DNA of 64,000 nucleotides from Siphonodentalium dalli (Eukaryota > Mollusca > Scaphopoda > Gadilida > Siphonodentaliidae), in contig CP136068.1 of the NCBI GenBank assembly GCA_032622095.1, forward strand, positions 2,395,314 through 2,459,313, given 5' to 3'. The notes beneath the pieces are model-generated. The model saw only the letters and a program-made list of their open reading frames with translations, was not told where the DNA came from and made no database searches. The translations under genes and the position numbers were made by a program. Below, piece by piece: positions 25,283 through 34,552 of the stretch; positions within the stretch are counted from its first letter, which is position 1, and each line of letters begins with the position of its first letter.

Positions 25283-25614
25283 TATAGTAATGCCCTGGCT
25301 GAGAGCTTTCCGATGAATGGCAACAAACCATAAACACTAAAGTTTCACGGTCTTTATTCACATATAAACACTAAAGTTTCACGGTCTTTATTCACATATA
25401 AACACTAAAGTTTCACGGTCTTTATTCACATATAAACACTAAAGTTTCACGGTCTTTATTCACATATAAACACTAAAGTTTCACGGACTTTATTCACATA
25501 TAAACACTAAAGTTTCACGGTCTTTATTCACATATAAACACTAAAGTTTCACGGTCTTTATTCACATATGTTCTGATGTGGTTAAGGAATCGATTATTTA
25601 GGGCTTTACTGTAT
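25283..25614. mobile_element. MITE-M split by a 34-bp tandem array
   Basis: The left part is TAGTAATGCCCTGG plus GAGAGCTTTCCGATGAATGG CAACAAACCAT (25285-25332). The right part is TCTGATGTGGTTAAGGAATC and GATTATTTAGGGC to ACTGTA (25572-25614). The expected middle is replaced by copies of the 34-bp repeat. Confidence 0.75.
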
Positions 25615-25712
25615 TCACATATAAACACTAAAGTTTCACGCTCTTTATTCACATATAAACACTAAAGTTTCACGCTCTTTATTCACATATAAACACTAAA
25701 GTTTCACGGTCT
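25329..25712. repeat. 34-bp minisatellite, about 10 copies in two blocks
   Basis: The unit begins ACATATAAACACTAAAGTTT and continues CACGGTCTTTATTC. About seven copies lie between the two halves of the MITE-M, and three more directly after its right end (25615-25712), two of the latter with CGCTC for CGGTC. Confidence 0.93.
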
Positions 25713-26129
25713 TTGCAGTCCAAACTTAGATTTTATTACCAAATATATCATTCTATTGAAAAAGAGAAGTTTACCCCTTTATTGACTGGAACTTCCTGAA
25801 TACTAACTTATCAGTTTCACACACCTGAACAAGTACATACTTATCCTGTTGAAGATGTTTATTTAAATATACATGTAGTGCATGTCGCTGCATGTCCTCT
25901 TGTTTTTACAGCTTGCACATGCCAGAAAATCACTAGCTTTAAGTTAAACACAACTTCCTTTACATCTGCTTCCCAATGTAAATTTATTCCTTGGTTTTAC
26001 ATCACCCACTTGAGATTTGCAGACTGTTTGCTTGTTTTCACTGTATCTCCATGAAATTAACATTCTGTTGGTTAAACCATGGCTTTGATATCGGAAACAG
26101 ATACATCCTAACAGTCTGGTGGCCTTGAT
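25713..26129. other. Non-coding spacer
   Basis: About 417 bp. I see no gene, element or repeat. Confidence 0.5.
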
Positions 26130-26589
26130 CAAGCCTAGGTTTAGTGTGCCTGTCATTTGCAGAATGAGGTCCCCAGAGGGTGAATTTAGTGACGTTATCC
26201 CGCACAGCGGGCTAGCATCACCAAATTCACCCTCTTGGGACCTCATTCTGCATGGCCTCATCTGCTATTGGAGACATAGACTCAGATTAAAGTTCCCAAA
26301 TGGTGAATATTGTGATGTACACCCTTTGGAAACCTCGATTATGCAATGTGTCCTATGCCAATTTTGAATATAGAGAAACTAAACTAAAAATGAAATAGAT
26401 TCTATGTGAAGAAGTTTCTATGGAAATTTGATAATAAATAAACTTTCCAGAGAAGATGAGGCCAATGCAGAATGAGGTCCCCAGAGGGTGAATTTAGTGA
26501 TGCTATCCCACTATGCGGAATAGCATCACTAAATTCACCCTTTTGGGACCTCATTCTGCAAATGACAGGCGCACTAAACTCAGACTTGG
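26130..26589. mobile_element. MITE-A, full length (~460 bp)
   Basis: Left terminus CAAGCCTAGGTTTAGTGTGC; the right end reads GCGCACTAAACTCAGACTTG. Both hairpins are present: 26158-26251, with the dyad GTTATCCCGCACAGCGGGC, and 26468-26560. The internal part includes GATTATGCAATGTGTCCT and a TTTCTATGGAAATTTGATAA stretch shared with the copies at 48716 and 60043. Confidence 0.88.
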
Positions 26590-26722
26590 CTTTGATGGTT
26601 GATGCGAGTTCTATGGAAATCAACCACATTGACATTGTCTGCAGTACCGGTAAATATCTCTTGGGAATGGGGGGGGTTGGGGGTAGAACTTATGAATTAT
26701 GTGGCTACCATACTTTGTATAA

Positions 26723-26835
26723 GGGACTAGCCTAGAGGGCGACTTGGGAGACAGGGACCAGCCTAGAGGGCGACTTGGGAGACAGGGACCAGCCTAGAGG
26801 GCGATAGGGACCAGCCTAGAGGGCGACATGGGAGA
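26723..26835. repeat. 31-bp tandem repeat, ~3.5 copies
   Basis: GGGACCAGCCTAGAGGGCGA recurs at 26723 (as GGGACTAGCC), 26754, 26785 and 26808; the third unit is 8 bp shorter. Confidence 0.88.
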
Positions 26836-26906
26836 TATCTTCTCCCTACAATGTGCCACTTCTCCCAATATTTGTCTCATGGAGAAGAGACAACTCTTTC
26901 ATAATG

Positions 26907-27014
26907 TACAGTAATGCTGTAAATAATCAACTCCTTAACCACAGCAGAATAATGGGTAATTTTTCAGGATTTAGTCGGAAATATGGGTTGTTGCCATTCA
27001 TCGGAAACCTCTCA
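26907..27014. mobile_element. MITE-M, left half only
   Basis: Starts TACAGTAATGCTGTAAATAA and stops at the dyad centre (GGAAACCTCTCAC). The mirror half is missing. Confidence 0.85.
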
Positions 27015-27114
27015 CTGTTGTACATGTAATTCTAGAAAAAAATTCTCAAAAATAAATTTATAGCAAAAATTGCCTATTTACCAATTGTAGCCACCAGTTA
27101 AATGTTATGTCTGT

Positions 27115-27237
27115 TTAATGATATGGCTGCTTTAGTTCCCAGACAACTGCTTCATACATAACTTTTGCTGGGGAGATTTGCATGGAAATCCCCATTCAAA
27201 ATTAGTCACTTGACCTCCCCCTTAATCCATATATAAA
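27115..27237. repeat. Dispersed repeat; relative of the empty site at 51.1 kb
   Basis: The reverse complement reads GGGGGAGGTCAAGTGACTAA, then TTTTGAATGGGGATTTCCAT, then GCAAATCTCC and AAAGTTATGTATGAAGCAGT. The same sequence flanks the MITE-B at 51105-51494, and a third copy lies near 51815-51876. Confidence 0.8.
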
Positions 27238-27403
27238 ATTAAAGGGAAATATAAGAATGACAGTGTTTGTTGTCAATCTGGATATAACATTTAAAACAAA
27301 TACTATTTTGAGCAAGATTATTCTCCATTTCTATTTGATCATCTATTTTGATCACTTTTGCGATGCAAATCCAGTTATCAAGCCCTGTTTGTGTGTGTAT
27401 TTA

Positions 27404-27665
27404 CGGGTAGGGGGTGGGGGTGTGTGTATTTATGGGGAGGGGTGGGGTGTATGTATTTATGGGGAGGGGTGGGATGTGTATTTATGGGGAGGGGGGTGTG
27501 TGTATTTATGGGGAGGGTGGGGGGTGTGTGCATTTATGGGTAGGGGTGGAGATGTGTATTTATGGGGAGGGGTGGGGGTGTATGTATTTATGGGGAGGGG
27601 TGGGGTGTGTGTATTTATGGGGAGGGGTGGGGGTGTGTGTATTTATGGGGAGGGGGTGGGGGAAG
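27404..27665 (+). repeat. G-rich ~25-bp minisatellite
   Basis: Roughly ten copies of TGTGTATTTATGGGGAGGGG TGGGG with length variation. Clusters of G4-5 runs separated by one to a few bases could form G-quadruplexes on the plus strand. Open frames rich in Gly/Val/Tyr follow from the repeat and are not genes. Confidence 0.9.
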
Positions 27666-27802
27666 TATTGCGTTAGTTTATAAACCTGATCCTCCATGAA
27701 ATTGACTCGATGTTTGAATCCACTTCCTGGAGACGACGATTGGCTGAGTTGATTACATGATGTCGTCGACAAATGACTGGAATCGTTCTTTGATAGTCAG
27801 TG

Positions 27803-27905
27803 CTATTTTTATCGTATTATTTCTGATCCCAGCTGTATTGCTATTGTCATATTATTTCTGATCTCGACTGTATTGCTATTATCGTATTATTTCTGATCCC
27901 CGCTA
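27803..27905. repeat. ~35-bp tandem repeat, 3 copies
   Basis: ATTATTTCTGATC at 27817, 27851 and 27887, each with CTGTATTGCTATT or a related tail. Confidence 0.8.
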
Positions 27906-28404
27906 TGGTATATCATTAATGTCCTGCATGTTGCGTAATTCCCTTGGCGTAATTCCCTTGGTGTGTCCCAGAATCCTCTTCCAGGCCAGCAAACCTGTTT
28001 CATTGAGACATTTATCTCGTGTATAAATTCATTCACATGTAAATTCTTGGCACGATTTGGAGCATTCGTAGACATCAACACCAGTAAGAGGAATTACGGG
28101 GATTGTGAAGCGATTAGAGACTGGTGAGATGCGCCCTCCAGAATTACATGCAGAAACCATGCAGAGATTCAAGAAGGCATTTATTGTGTGCAGTTTGTTT
28201 GTACCACCACTGATGGTTAAGATAACATCATCAAGTCCTTATGAAGATTGTATCAGGGGTGGAAGCTACCGTAAAAGGGAAAGGGGCCGGCAGACATGGT
28301 GGTCTACAGCAAGAGAAATAAAAGATTTGGCAACATTTGGGAGAATAATTTGTAGCAGTCAGTGTGACAGTATCCTCACTTCAGCCTGTTCATTTAGTTT
28401 TGGC
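27906..28404. other. Non-coding or unassigned stretch
   Basis: About 500 bp of apparently low-copy sequence. A 106-codon open frame (28105-28425) runs through it. The frame includes GKR/GRQ-like basic residues (YRKRERGRQTWWSTAREI), vaguely like the linker end of some LINE proteins, but it reads on into a hairpin and shows no domain I can name. Confidence 0.4.
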
Positions 28405-28468
28405 TGTCGGCTCAGCGGAGGCTAATGTCAAGGTTTTTACTTTGACATTTGTCTCCGCTGAGCCGACA
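28405..28468. repeat. 27-bp inverted repeat (perfect-looking hairpin)
   Basis: TGTCGGCTCAGCGGAGGC followed by TAATGTCAA (28405-28431) pairs with TTTGACATT and GTCTCCGCTGAGCCGACA (28441-28468) around a loop of about 9 bases. One base is bulged. No terminal duplication is evident. Could be a small foldback element or an RNA hairpin. Confidence 0.75.
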
Positions 28469-28700
28469 TGTCTGCTATTTTTTCGCGGAGGCATTATTTC
28501 AGAGCCTGCAAATTCTTTATGCAAAATTGAAAAAATTATGTTTGGTGGGTACCAAAAGGTAAGAATACAATTCTGTGATAAACGTTAATGCCTACATGTA
28601 CATGTATTCTGTATGATTCAAGGATACATATTTTGTGTGAATTTTTCATCAGTTCAGCTGCACCACCAGAATCAGGAAAGAAGAGAAGTAGCACACACAA

Positions 28701-28793
28701 GCCTTGAAATAGGGTGTCTGAACCCATAGAGAGCCCCACACAGACTGGAGCAGACGACACTCTGTAGTGCTAATGCTTCCATCTGTGTGAGGC
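28701..28793. mobile_element. MITE-A end joined to a module P hairpin
   Basis: GCCTTGAAATAGGGTGTCTG (28701-28720) is a MITE-A terminus. It is followed by GAGAGCCCCACACAG, GAGCAGACGACACTC (28748-28762) and GTGTGAGGCTCCCTGTGGG, a module P hairpin like the one in the 96-bp satellite. Confidence 0.7.
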
Positions 28794-28864
28794 TCCCTGT
28801 GGGTTAAACATTAAAGTTTATTTAAGTGAGGTTAGAGATGGATGTCTTGTACATTACTGACCAA

Positions 28865-29009
28865 GCCTTGAAATAGTATGTCTGTCATTTGCAGAATGAG
28901 GTCCCCAGAGGGTGAATTTAGTGATGCTACCCCGCATAGCAGGCTAGCATCACCAAATTCACCCTCTGGGGACCTCATTCTGCAAATGACAGACACCCTA
29001 TTTCAAGGC
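28865..29009. mobile_element. MITE-A, solo hairpin form (145 bp)
   Basis: Terminal inverted repeats GCCTTGAAATAG and CTATTTCAAGGC enclose one nearly perfect hairpin (GTCTGTCATTTGCAGAATGA ... back to GACAGACAC) with the loop dyad CCCCGCATAGCAGG. It lacks the internal region and second hairpin of the long form. Confidence 0.9.
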
Positions 29010-29208
29010 ATGAGCACACATCTACCGTATTTACAATTGTAGCCATGAGTGACATTCAGGGTATATTTTTGGCCAAAATATGGACACTGGAACCCACCAC
29101 CACAAATTACCAGAACAGGACACTTTTTCAGTCAGAAGCACAATATTGGCATAAATGTTGAAAAGTCAAAAATGTGGTCATCATGCTACATGTACATTAT
29201 AAAGCTCA

Positions 29209-29624
29209 TATGTGACCTGCCATATCAAATCCAGTCGTAAGTCGGGATTTTTTTACCCTGTGCCAATGCATTCTCTTATATATGCGAGTCGACCATAGGT
29301 CGCCTCGCATATATAAGAGAATGCATTGGCCTAACAATTTTTTATCATTTTTTAAAAATAACATCCATTACCCGGCAGGGAGCCCCACACATATATAGAA
29401 GAGTGTCGTCTGCTCATGTTGGTCTGGGGCTCTGTATGGGTGAAATTATAAAATTGTTAAAGAATACAAGAAAAAATTATTAAAATTGTAAAAAATTGTT
29501 AGGCCAATGCATTCTCTTATATATGCGAGGCGACCTATGGTCGACTTGCATATATAAGAGAATGCATTGGCACAGGGTAAAAAAATCCCGACTTATGACT
29601 GGATTTGATATGGCAGGTCACATA
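29209..29624. mobile_element. MITE-E, full length (416 bp)
   Basis: TATGTGACCTGCCATATCAA at the left and the exact reverse complement at the right, with TA at both ends. Two core Q hairpins (29258-29333 and 29500-29575) flank a central part with GAGTGTCGTCTGCTC (29401-29415), the module P half. Nearly the same layout as 14307-14742. Confidence 0.9.
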
Positions 29625-29639
29625 TTATGCCACTGGAAT

Positions 29640-30095
29640 GGATATTCTTGATAGACGAGTGGTTAGCACGTTTGACTTGTAATGTTGTGAACACAGCATT
29701 GTAAGTTTGCCACCAGCTGGGGTACATGTACCATAGAGTTTGCCACCAGCTGGGGTACATGTACCATAGAGTTTGCCACCAGCCGGGGTACATGTACCAT
29801 AGAGTTTGCCACCAGCCGGGGTACATGTACCATAGAGTTTGCCACTAGCTGGGGTACATGTACCATAGAGTTTGCCACCAGCCGGGGTACATGTACCATA
29901 GAGTTTGCCACCAGCCGGGGTACATGTACCATAGAGTTTGCCACCAGCTGGGGTACATGTACCATAGAGTTTCCCCCAAAAGTCAGATTAAAACAATGAG
30001 TGACTGAAGAATCGTATGCTGTTCAAAATCTCACGCCAAGTTGTGACCCTTGAGCTGTGACCCTTGAGCAAGGTGTCTAGTACTTTGATGGCTTC
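29640..30095 (+). mobile_element. tRNA-derived SINE with an internal tandem expansion
   Basis: The head has AGTGGTTAGCACGTTTGACT (a Pol III box-A context) at 29659. The region where box B is expected has become a 33-bp array (29703-29972). The tail has GTTCAAAATCTCACGCC, then GTGACCCTTGAGCAAGG with an internal 14-bp duplication (CTGTGACCCTTGAG). The same head and tail occur at 56.4-57.2 kb. The CCTTGAGCAAGG tail type is common in SINE 3' domains. Ends are approximate. Confidence 0.62.
29703..29972. repeat. 33-bp minisatellite, about 8 copies
   Basis: The unit AGTTTGCCACCAGCTGGGG plus TACATGTACCATAG repeats every 33 bp. AGTTTGCCACCAGCTGG resembles a decayed SINE box B (GGTTCGANNCC followed by CAGCTGG). 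Variation is CAGCTGG, CAGCCGG or TAGCTGG. Confidence 0.93.
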
Positions 30096-30197
30096 GTCGT
30101 ACCTATGGTAGATACGAAATACACATGTAGGAACCTAGCATGTTGGACAAGCGTAAGTTCATGTGTAGGTGTATGTACTAGTATGTTGTGTGCTGCC

Positions 30198-30484
30198 CTG
30201 GGAATTAGCCTGGGCAATAGGCAATGCCTAGGTAAAAGCAGAGGCAAAATTGGTTTGCCTAGGCAATTATATTTCCTAGGTAAAACAAGTTCATTGGGTT
30301 ACTAAAATTGATTTGTGTCTTATCTGAAATAGAACCTCTAAGCATTTTAGGTTATTATTGAATCATATTGATTTGAGATGGCAATATTGTTGGAAAATTG
30401 CCTAGGTAAAATCTGTTGTTGCCTAGGCCAATTTCTTTCACCTAGGCAAATATATTGCCTAGGCAAATATTCCTTGATTCCCAG
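30198..30484. mobile_element. Foldback element with seven CCTAGG sites
   Basis: The ends read CTGGGAAT (30198-30205) and ATTCCCAG (30477-30484). Inside are seven copies of CCTAGG, at 30227, 30258, 30275, 30401, 30422, 30441 and 30458, mostly as TTGCCTAGGCAA or TGCCTAGGTAAA, in both orientations. No target duplication is evident. I do not recognise the family. Confidence 0.6.
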
Positions 30485-30541
30485 TGTGCATGTCTCATCA
30501 ATCTAGGGAAGCACCAGCAATATGGCAGCATTAGACTCGGC

Positions 30542-30654
30542 ATTGCTGAGAGCTTTCCGATGAATGGCAACAAGCCATATTTCCAACTAAATCCTGAAAA
30601 ATTACCCATAATTCTGCTGTGGTTAAGAAGTTGATTATTTAGGGCATTACTGTA
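30542..30654. mobile_element. MITE-M, right half only
   Basis: Begins at the dyad centre (GAGAGCTTTCCGATGAATGG) and runs to GGGCATTACTGTA. Confidence 0.86.
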
Positions 30655-30841
30655 TATAAAAAATATCCATTATTATTATATAATTTTATCTTAAGTTTTA
30701 CTCATATATGAGGTCCTTCTTGCCTCATATATGGGAAGAATGAAAGGGTGTATCCTGCCCCCCACCCCCTTGGTGGAGGGAAGGAGACGCAGTTGCCCTC
30801 TCTACCTCCCTGCTCCAGCACTCCTGGACTAAAATATAATG

Positions 30842-31130
30842 GTTGGGGGGGGGGTGTGGGTTTCTTGATGGATTCCTCTAGTCTCTCTCATGATTATAGA
30901 TGTGAAAGCATCGGTCTTTGTGATCATGCATGCTATGTTAAATCCTTGTCAAGGTCACCTGCCTCCTTCTTTGTTGTGTTCGGGGGGGGGGGGGGGGGTG
31001 TGGGGGGGTTCTGGATGGTTTCCTCTAGTCGCTCTCATGATTTATACAGATCTGAAAGCATCGGTCTTTGTGATCATGCATGCCATGTTAAATCCTTGTC
31101 AAGGTCACCTGCCTCCTTCTTTGTTGTCTG
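30842..31130. repeat. ~147-bp tandem duplication with poly-G
   Basis: Two copies of a segment with TCCTCTAGTC, GAAAGCATCGGTCTTTGTGA and CAAGGTCACCTGCCTCCTTC, starting near 30842 and 30989. Each is preceded by a long G-rich run. Confidence 0.88.
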
Positions 31131-31332
31131 TGAACATTCTCAGTCCCTTTGCACTGATTGCTGTGATAACATAGTGAAACAGCAGGTGCCTTCTGTAAAT
31201 ACATTTAATTTATTCAAACTTAAAAGATTATATGCTGTTATATATGTTTCATCTCATAGATAATTCCTTTTGATAAGTGCCGGATAAGGTCGGTGTGGGG
31301 GGGGGGGGTGTAGACCAAGTCTTCTGGGTATA

Positions 31333-31432
31333 CAACAGCTTGGGATACCGGTTGGGTTGATGCTGTAACAGCTTGGGATACCGGTTGGGTTGATGCTGTA
31401 ACAGCTTGGGATACCGGTTGGGTTGATGCTGT
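31333..31432. repeat. 33-bp tandem repeat, 3 copies
   Basis: AACAGCTTGGGATACCGGTT followed by GGGTTGATGCTGT, three times. Confidence 0.93.
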
Positions 31433-31509
31433 TTTGGACTGAGTTCTGTCCTGTTACTCTTCTATGGCAGACTTTCATATCCACACTGGCTCATGTTGTT
31501 GTGCCTGTA

Positions 31510-31712
31510 ATTTACCTGTGCATCGGGTCTATTTTGTGCATGTCAGCACCTGCTTATATAGGCCGATGTTCCTGTGTTTTACCTGTATTTTACCTGTACA
31601 CCAGGTCTATTTTGTGCATGTCAGCACCTGCTTAGGCCGATGTACCTGTCTTTTACCTGTATTTTACCTGTGCAACGGGTCTGTTTTGTGCATGTCAGCA
31701 CCTGTATCTATT
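31510..31712. repeat. ~74-79-bp tandem repeat, 2.6 copies
   Basis: TTTTGTGCATGTCAGCACCT recurs three times (near 31531, 31610 and 31684), each after TTTTACCTGT-type sequence. Confidence 0.88.
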
Positions 31713-31859
31713 ATCTTTTTTGTCCCAGGTTTCTTCCTTCATTAAGTTCTTCCCTCATGCTTGATGAAAACAAGAGTGGTACATGTCCCCGTTAACGAAC
31801 CGTGTATTATAAATGTGGCTGTGTGCCAGCTCCGCACAGGTAACAACATGTTTATTACT

Positions 31860-32314
31860 AGCCTGCAAATAGTGTGTCTGTCATATGCAGAATGAGGTCA
31901 CCCAGAGAGTGAATTTAGTGATGCTATCCCACATAGTGGGCTAGCATCACCAAATTTACCTTCTGGGAATCTCATTCTTCTTAGGCCTCAACTGCTATGG
32001 GAGACATAGGATTAGATTGAAGTTCCCCAGAACTTTGAAGTTGGTGATGTTAACCCATTTGTCACCTTGATTATGCATTTGATCTTCTGCAAATTACGGG
32101 ATATACAATGTAGAAACTTCCTGGAAGGGAAAAAGTAACCAAATTTTTTTTAATCTGATACTAGAGATACCTCCCAGAAGATGAGGCCAAAGCAGAATGA
32201 GGTCCCCTGATAGTGAACTTGGTGATGCTAGCCCACTGTGCTGGATAGCGTCCCTATCTTCACCCCCTGGGGACCTCATTCTGCAAATGACAGACACACT
32301 ATTTAGCATGCTTG
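31860..32314. mobile_element. MITE-A, full length (~455 bp)
   Basis: Left end AGCCTGCAAATAGTGTGTCT and right end AGACACACTATTTAGCATGC. Hairpins at about 31888-31979 and 32191-32284. The internal region has GAAGTTCCCCAGAAC and GATTATGCATTTG. No coding frame. Confidence 0.87.
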
Positions 32315-32796
32315 GGTTTTGAAGCTTTGAGTGACTAATTGGAGCCTTTATCTTGTTGTAATTGATTTCACGTGCATATATTGGATTTCTGCGCTAATTA
32401 ACACATTATCTCCCTTAGTAAATACACGAAACAACTCCCAGAATGCTTTAATTCCTACAGAGCCATGCAATTTGTGAATATTCCCCGCATGCATCTGGTG
32501 CGGGGGTTTTGTATTGTGTGGATAGGTACATATATTCCAGGTGTAACTCTGGAAGGGAGTTTTTGTCGTGTGGAGACGCATGTTTTAATCTCACTACACC
32601 TGTCAGAATAACTGCGGGATTTAACATCGGATGAGCCGCATGGAGTGTATTAACATTGATTATTTACACGACTAACCCCATCCTTCCCAAGGTGCACCTG
32701 GATGCAGATCATTCTGTTCTCCGATAATCCAGAAGCAATGAGTTCTTGAAAGGTTTTGGTAAGAGTATTTACAGGAATGAAACTAAAGTGATAAAA
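32315..32796. other. Non-coding spacer
   Basis: About 480 bp with no gene, repeat or element that I recognise. Confidence 0.45.
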
Positions 32797-33034
32797 TTAA
32801 CCCTTTGAGTGCCAGGTCGATTTTTGTATCAACCCATATACCCTGTGCCAATGCATTCTCTTATATATGCGAGTCGACCTTAGGTCGCCTCGCATATATA
32901 TAAGAGAATGCATTGGCCTACCATTTTAAATTTTTTTTTTTTTACAATTTTAATAATTTATTCTTATATTCTTTAACAGACTATGTTGTAGGTTTAGGGC
33001 CGATGAGATCGGCCCCTGGCACTCAAAGGGTTAA
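32797..33034. mobile_element. MITE-C (~238 bp)
   Basis: TTAACCCTTTGAGTGCCAGG at the left; CCTGGCACTCAAAGGGTTAA at the right. One core Q hairpin (32847-32916). It lies in the opposite orientation to 17272-17515: the GGGCCGATGAGATCGGCCC dyad is next to the right end here. Confidence 0.9.
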
Positions 33035-33053
33035 AAGAATATCTATCAACCTG

Positions 33054-33245
33054 TACAGTAATGCCCTAAATTATCGACTCCTTAACCACAGAAGAATTAT
33101 GGTTAATTTTTTAGGATTTAGTCGGAAATATGGCTTGTTGCCATTCATCAGAAAGCTCTCAATGAGAACCATATTTCTGACTGAATCCTGAAAAGTTACC
33201 CATAATTCTGCTGTGGTTAAGGAGTCGATTATTTAGAGCATTACT
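33054..33245. mobile_element. MITE-M, full length (~190 bp)
   Basis: TACAGTAATGCCCTAAATTA to the dyad centre GAAAGCTCTCAATGAGA, then back to TTATTTAGAGCATTACT. The second half has lost part of the central arm. Confidence 0.88.
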
Positions 33246-33288
33246 CGATCTCTATGAGGTAAAATTGAATAAATACTTCTACTAGTAA

Positions 33289-33545
33289 TTAACCCTTTCA
33301 TGATGGGAGCTGCGCTGGTGCAGCATTAAAGATCCTGTGCCAGTGCATTCTCTTATATATGCGAGTGTCCCACAGACTCAGAGAGACTCGCATATATAAC
33401 AGAATGCACTGGCTGGGTAAATATTGTTAGGCCAATGTATTCTCTTATATGTGAGGCTCCCTATGGGAGACTCACATATATAACAGAATGCATTGGCATA
33501 GTTTTTTCGCAAAATTTCAGGAAGCTCCAGTCATGGAAGGGTTAA
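33289..33545. mobile_element. MITE-D, full length (~257 bp)
   Basis: TTAACCCTTTCATGATGGG at the left; GTCATGGAAGGGTTAA at the right. Contains GCTGGTGCAGCATTAAAGAT and two hairpins of core Q type with the dyad GTCCCACAGACTCAGAGAGAC or GGCTCCCTATGGGAGAC. TTAA at both ends. Confidence 0.88.
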
Positions 33546-33799
33546 GTACGATTTATTTAGCTTTAAACAAAAATAGTTATGTTTTGAATTTTAAGCTAAA
33601 CTTTCTTTAAGAATTTTGTTGATAATTTACTATGGTGTTGTAATAAACTTATTTACAATATCAATTTAAGCTTGAAATTTAAATATTTAGGGTTGGTGTT
33701 TACTGGGGGGGGGGGGGGTGGGGTGGGGTTTGGTGTACATTACCGTATTCATACTGGATACTGGATAAAATGTCTTATCTTTCTAACATTCTTTTCCAA

Positions 33800-34016
33800 G
33801 ATGTCCATGAATAGTTCTGTAAACAAGCTAGGGCAGGCTATTGATGTCCATGAATAGTTCTGTAAACAAGCTAGGGCAGGCTATTGATGTCCATGAATAG
33901 TTCTGTAAACAAGCTAGGGCAGGCTATTGATGTCCATGAATAGTTCTGTAAACAAGCTAGGGCAGGCTATTGATGTCCATGAATAGTTCTGTAAACAAGC
34001 TAGGGCAGGCTATTGA
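33800..34016. repeat. 43-bp tandem repeat, 5 copies
   Basis: GATGTCCATGAATAGTTCTG, then TAAACAAGCTAGGGCAGGCT ATT; the five units are identical. Confidence 0.96.
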
Positions 34017-34070
34017 TTAGATCGTGGCATGACTCTCTACTCTTAGCTACTCATGTAGAGATCATATTCC

Positions 34071-34552
34071 ACCTCGGAACTTTTTGAAGTTTTGGCAGGG
34101 AACCTTATAAAGGCGAAAAAATAACACAGGGAATATATTTATAATAAGTTATGATCAGTTCCTCAATAATGTACTTCACTGTAGGTGAAGATTCCAACTT
34201 GAAATTTCACGATTTTGTGATTTTGTGAGCGATTTTGCTTTGCAATTATAGTCTAAAGTTCACTGCCATATAATTGCCTCAGATCTGTGGAGAAACACAG
34301 TGCAAGGCCATTAAAATTATTCCTCCACAACACAGTTCTTGGGCATATAGGCTATACTGATTACGGAATTTTTCATGGGTAATAATTCAATGTTTATTTT
34401 GATATCGGCTCACAAAAGTCATAGAAAAACATGCAATTTTGAGTTGGGACCTTCACCTACAGTAAATATATTCCCCGGTTATTTTTCAACTTTATAATGT
34501 TCCCTGTCAAAACTTGAAAAAGTTCCCAGGTTTTGTACTGGTGGAATATGAC
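34071..34552. mobile_element. Long-arm foldback element (~480 bp)
   Basis: The left arm (ATCATATTCCACC, GGAACTTTTTGAAGTTTTGG, CAGGGAACCTTATAAA, CAGGGAATATATTTA) is mirrored by the right arm (34435-34552: TAAATATATTCCCCGG, TTTATAATGTTCCCTG, AACTTGAAAAAGTTCCCAGG, GGTGGAATATGAC). Arms are about 110 bp and imperfect. A second paired motif, CACTGTAGGTGAAG, is mirrored by CTTCACCTACAGT. No transposase. The 81-codon frame at 34514 starts inside the right arm. Confidence 0.72.

Noticed and set aside
27257-27683. Gly/Val/Tyr-rich protein frames
   Set aside because: Three frames of the same G-rich minisatellite are open at once, which is typical of a repeat without stops.
28105-28425. 106-codon open frame as a possible gene
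   Set aside because: No recognisable domain. It reads into an inverted repeat. The basic GRQTWWS-type stretch only vaguely resembles LINE protein ends.
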